DNA from: an uncultured Ruminococcus sp.
Lineage (GTDB): Bacteria; Bacillota; Clostridia; Oscillospirales; Acutalibacteraceae
Length of the DNA stretch: 8,214 nucleotides
Direction of reading: 5' to 3'
Assembly: GCA_937892835.1 (NCBI GenBank)
Contig: CALBHM010000278.1
Location: forward strand, 1-8,214
Both the position numbers and the translations under genes were made by a program. The notes beneath the pieces were generated by a model. It did not search any database. It worked only from the letters and a program-made list of their open reading frames with translations, and was not told the origin of the DNA. Of the stretch, positions 5,960 to 8,214 are shown one piece after another; within the stretch, counting starts at the first letter, position 1; each line of letters opens with the position of its first letter.

Positions 5960-6643
5960 TCACTCCAGTGCTTTTCTCAATTCTTTCAACGCTTTTTTCT
6001 CAATTCTCGAAACATATGACCGTGAAATGTTCAGCTTTTTGGAAACCTCAAGCTGTGTCATCGGCCGCATGCCGTCAAGGCCGTATCTCATCATTATAAT
6101 TGATTTTTCTCTCGGGTCTTTAATATTGCCGACCTCGGTTGAGAGCTTTTTGAGCATCGTCATTTTGTAAATGTCCTCAACTATTTCGTCCTCGGTGGAG
6201 ATAATATCCATGAGCGTCAGCGGATTCCCTTCGCTGTCGGTATCAATCGGCTCATTGACAGAAATGTCCTGAGCCGTTTTTTTCTGTGCCCTGAACTGCA
6301 TCAAAATTTCATTTTCGATGCATCTCGCAGCATAGGTGGCAAGGCGTGTACCCTTGTCAGTGTCGAAGGTGTTTATCGCTTTAATAAGCCCAATTGTGCC
6401 GATTGAAATCAGGTCGTCCTGCTGAACACTGCTCGAATAGTATTTTTTTATGATATGTGCAACCAGTCTGAGATTGTGCTCAATAAGCTCGTTTTTTGCA
6501 TTTACATCACCGCTTTTCATTGCTTCAAGGCATTCTCTTTCTCTCTTGGCGGAAAGGGGAGGAGGGAATGATCCCGAGCCTGAAAGATGAAGAGCAAAAA
6601 CGAAAAGATTTGATATTGTTCTTATAAGTAATTCAGCTATCAT
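5960..6643 (-). CDS. sigK: RNA polymerase sporulation sigma factor, pro-sigma-K
   Basis: Sigma-K drives late mother-cell transcription (coat and cortex maturation). The 227-residue product begins with a hydrophobic pro-sequence (MIAELLIRTISNLFVFAL), which tethers it to the membrane until the intramembrane protease SpoIVFB cuts; the cut site is probably near residues 20-24, before SFPPPLS. Region 2 follows with HNLRLVAHIIKKY at 56-68, DLISIGTIGLIKAINTF at 77-93 and LATYAARCIENEIL at 101-114. Region 4 carries TQLEVSKKLNISRSYVSRIEKKALK at about 196-220, whose ISRSYVSRIEKKAL is typical of SigK. The gene is in one piece, with no skin-type interruption. I prefer ATG 6643, with GGACGGTGA about five bases upstream; an in-frame GTG three codons earlier overlaps that site. 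No downstream terminator is evident. Sigma-E control would be expected, but no convincing sigma-E promoter was found upstream. Confidence 0.93.
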   Translation of the reverse strand: MIAELLIRTISNLFVFALHLSGSGSFPPPLSAKRERECLEAMKSGDVNAKNELIEHNLRLVAHIIKKYYSSSVQQDDLISIGTIGLIKAINTFDTDKGTRLATYAARCIENEILMQFRAQKKTAQDISVNEPIDTDSEGNPLTLMDIISTEDEIVEDIYKMTMLKKLSTEVGNIKDPREKSIIMMRYGLDGMRPMTQLEVSKKLNISRSYVSRIEKKALKELRKALE

Positions 6644-6777
6644 AATAATCACCGTCCGTTATAATTCTTATGTCGTGAATGTATAATTGATAACGCAATG
6701 ATTTGTATATTTATATAAAAAAGTTAACTATCTATTGTTCAAAATGTAAAAATAGAATACATTGTGATCTTATATGG

Positions 6778-6806
6778 TTGACTTTTGCCAAAATAAAAAG
6801 TATAAT
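6778..6806 (+). promoter_or_regulatory. Strong sigma-A-type promoter of the secreted protein gene
   Basis: TTGACT (6778-6783) and a perfect TATAAT (6801-6806) are separated by exactly 17 bases, the best housekeeping promoter in the window. Transcription would start near 6813, giving a leader of about 60 bases that ends with GGGAGG (6859-6864), seven bases before the ATG. Within the leader, AAGTG and CACTT (about 6819-6840) can form a small stem of unclear meaning. Confidence 0.78.
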
Positions 6807-6871
6807 GATAACGTATATAAGTGTGGAGTTGACTGCACTTTGTATAGCACTAATTTTTGGGAGGAATATTA

Positions 6872-8214
6872 ATGGCTAAAAGCAGACGTATTCTAAGCGT
6901 GTTGCTGGCTATCCTGATGGTTCTTACTATCGTACCGGCAGGATTGATCGGCACAGCCGGTGCTGTTTCAGATGATGAAATCAGCACTTCGTCGATTGAG
7001 CTTAGCAAGAGTTTCCTTGAGAGACCCGAGATAACAATCAGCTCAACGGCAGTCATTCGTACGGCCAGTGCAGCAAATTCACAGGCTGCCGGCACAACCA
7101 TTGTCAAGGCCACAGCTTCGGGCTTGCCTGAGCTTACCGGCGATAAGGCAAACGCCTTCTATGCAGGTGAGACCCCGCAGGATCCGATGGTAGTTTTCAC
7201 TACAGACAAGGCTTTGAAAGCTAACCCGACAATCACATGTTCAAACGCAAACCTTTCCTTTACGGCAGCGTCGACAGGCGCATATGCCGACGGTGTTTAC
7301 ACCTATTCATGGAAGGTTGCAGGCTCAAATGTTACTGTTAAGCAGCTTAATTTTGAGGTCGGCTATACATATGAGTATACCGATGCAAACGGCAAGGTCG
7401 TAACAAAGACCTATACCGCTTATGCTACAAGTGCGGTTGAGAACGTTGCTCAGCCCGGCGGTATCTCGGCTTATCGTTACCGTTCATATCACTTCTTTGA
7501 CCATAACTGTGACAGAAAAGAAAAGGTTAATTATATTGCACGTATTGTAGGTGCAAATACCTTTGGTACATATGCAGATACGACTCAGTCCGGCTGGTCA
7601 AGAGGTTACTGGGATTTCAATACCGGTAGCTTTACCACAGTCAGCGGTACAGCTGCTGGCTACGGTCAGGTTCGTTTTGATGATCACTCAAATGACGGTA
7701 CTCAGAACGCAGACACTTCAAATGACATGAACCGTCCTGTTACTGTTGCTTACGTAGACAGAAGCATGGTTTCTCTGAGCAACTACAACCTCAGATTTAC
7801 AATTACTGACTTCCTCAACAGAACAGACAGCTATTCCGACTACGGTATTAAAGAGTTCAAGCTTGTTCCCGGTGCAGTTTCTTTTGATGGTAATACTCCT
7901 GATAACAACAGCGCAAACGAGCAGCTTGTTCCCGTTAAGCCGGCAGAGTATAATGAGTCCACCAAGGAATATGATACAGTTGCAGGCGGAACAATCACTA
8001 TTCCGTTCACAGGAACAACATACGAAAAGAATGCAACAACTCTTGATAACGGAAATAAGAGTGTTGATTATACTATTATTGTTTCTTTCGGTGCAACGTA
8101 TAACCACGTTACGAGAATTCGTTCAGGTATCAACCTTAATATCGTTACATACGATAAGTCCAGCCTTCGTTCACAGATTCAGGACCTTTACAGACTGTAT
8201 ACTCCAACCAAGCT
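6872..8214 (+). CDS. Large secreted or cell-surface protein, N-terminal part (runs off the window)
   Basis: The frame is open from ATG 6872 to the window end, giving 447 codons without a stop. Residues 1-31 are a classical signal peptide: basic KSRR, a hydrophobic stretch (ILSVLLAILMVLTIV), then GTAGA, with cleavage likely after A31. The mature part is rich in T, S, N, D, Y and G, low in cysteine, and predicted to be mostly beta strand, as in surface adhesin or Ig-like modules. At 427-447 it reads YDKSSLRSQIQDLYRLY, which resembles the start of a FIVAR helical repeat (YDKSxLxxxI...), a module common in wall-associated proteins of gut Firmicutes. More repeats or a wall anchor would lie beyond the window. 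GGGAGG sits seven bases before the ATG, and a near-consensus promoter precedes it. Frequent GGT, CGT and AAC codons suggest high expression. I cannot name the ligand or family; an extracellular binding or structural role is inference. Confidence 0.85.
   Translation, partial: MAKSRRILSVLLAILMVLTIVPAGLIGTAGAVSDDEISTSSIELSKSFLERPEITISSTAVIRTASAANSQAAGTTIVKATASGLPELTGDKANAFYAGETPQDPMVVFTTDKALKANPTITCSNANLSFTAASTGAYADGVYTYSWKVAGSNVTVKQLNFEVGYTYEYTDANGKVVTKTYTAYATSAVENVAQPGGISAYRYRSYHFFDHNCDRKEKVNYIARIVGANTFGTYADTTQSGWSRGYWDFNTGSFTTVSGTAAGYGQVRFDDHSNDGTQNADTSNDMNRPVTVAYVDRSMVSLSNYNLRFTITDFLNRTDSYSDYGIKEFKLVPGAVSFDGNTPDNNSANEQLVPVKPAEYNESTKEYDTVAGGTITIPFTGTTYEKNATTLDNGNKSVDYTIIVSFGATYNHVTRIRSGINLNIVTYDKSSLRSQIQDLYRLYTPTK

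Noticed and set aside
6653..6776. Possible sigma-E promoter for sigK, using CATA-type -10 matches such as the complement of 6769-6776
   Set aside because: Only 5-6 of 8 bases fit the -10 and about half fit the -35; in AT-rich DNA this is expected by chance.
6829..6848. A second TTGACT downstream of the main promoter of the secreted protein gene
   Set aside because: No -10 element lies at a suitable distance, and the copy sits inside the predicted leader.
6850..7113. An 87-codon minus-strand frame over the start of the secreted protein gene
   Set aside because: It has no SD, its end overlaps the leader and start region of the plus-strand gene, and it looks like a reverse-strand shadow.
7718..8107. 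A 129-codon minus-strand frame, cysteine-rich
   Set aside because: It is a shadow of the secreted protein gene, whose frame is open throughout with signal peptide, SD and promoter. The cysteines come from reversed ACA/GCA codons.

Overview
The window looks like chromosomal DNA of a spore-forming Clostridia bacterium, most likely in the gut Oscillospiraceae/Ruminococcaceae group. Three things support this: a V/A-type ATP synthase operon, a SpoIIGA/pro-sigma-E pair with a separate pro-sigma-K, and AT-rich intergenic DNA with strong AGGAGG-type ribosome binding sites and sigma-A-like promoters. The genus cannot be fixed from the sequence alone. No rRNA, tRNA, CRISPR array, insertion sequence or phage gene was seen.

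Layout. (1) Positions 1-1626, minus strand: the first three genes of a V/A-type ATPase operon, reading leftward as a short coiled-coil stalk subunit (G/H-like), subunit C, then the N-terminus of the membrane stator subunit I, which leaves the window. A good extended -10 promoter lies at 1621-1648. (2) Positions 1705-2817, plus strand: a stand-alone family 2 glycosyltransferase with its own promoter and rho-independent terminator. (3) Positions 2833-4450, plus strand: the spoIIG operon, made of the membrane aspartic protease SpoIIGA and its substrate pro-sigma-E. The spoIIGA frame stays open for about 220 bases inside sigE. (4) Positions 4447-5501, minus strand: a degenerate member of the iron-containing alcohol dehydrogenase / glycerol dehydrogenase superfamily. 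It converges on sigE with overlapping stop codons. A 14-bp hairpin over its Shine-Dalgarno sequence may control it. (5) Positions 5581-5886, plus strand: a 101-residue membrane protein of unknown function. (6) Positions 5960-6643, minus strand: an uninterrupted pro-sigma-K gene. (7) From 6778 to the window end, plus strand: a strong sigma-A-type promoter and the start of a large secreted protein with a signal peptide and, at the cut end, what looks like the start of a FIVAR-type repeat.

How the genes relate. SpoIIGA, sigma-E and sigma-K belong to one programme, mother-cell gene expression during sporulation: SpoIIGA activates pro-sigma-E after septation, and sigma-K takes over late. sigG, the usual neighbour of sigE in Bacillus and many Clostridia, is not downstream of sigE here. 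A pseudo-dehydrogenase, an unknown membrane protein and sigK occupy the next 2 kb instead. The ATPase operon, glycosyltransferase and secreted protein have no evident functional tie to sporulation.

I see no clear new defence or mobile system. The points most worth checking are the degenerate dehydrogenase with its SD-covering hairpin, the open frame at the spoIIGA/sigE junction, and the unknown membrane protein between them and sigK.
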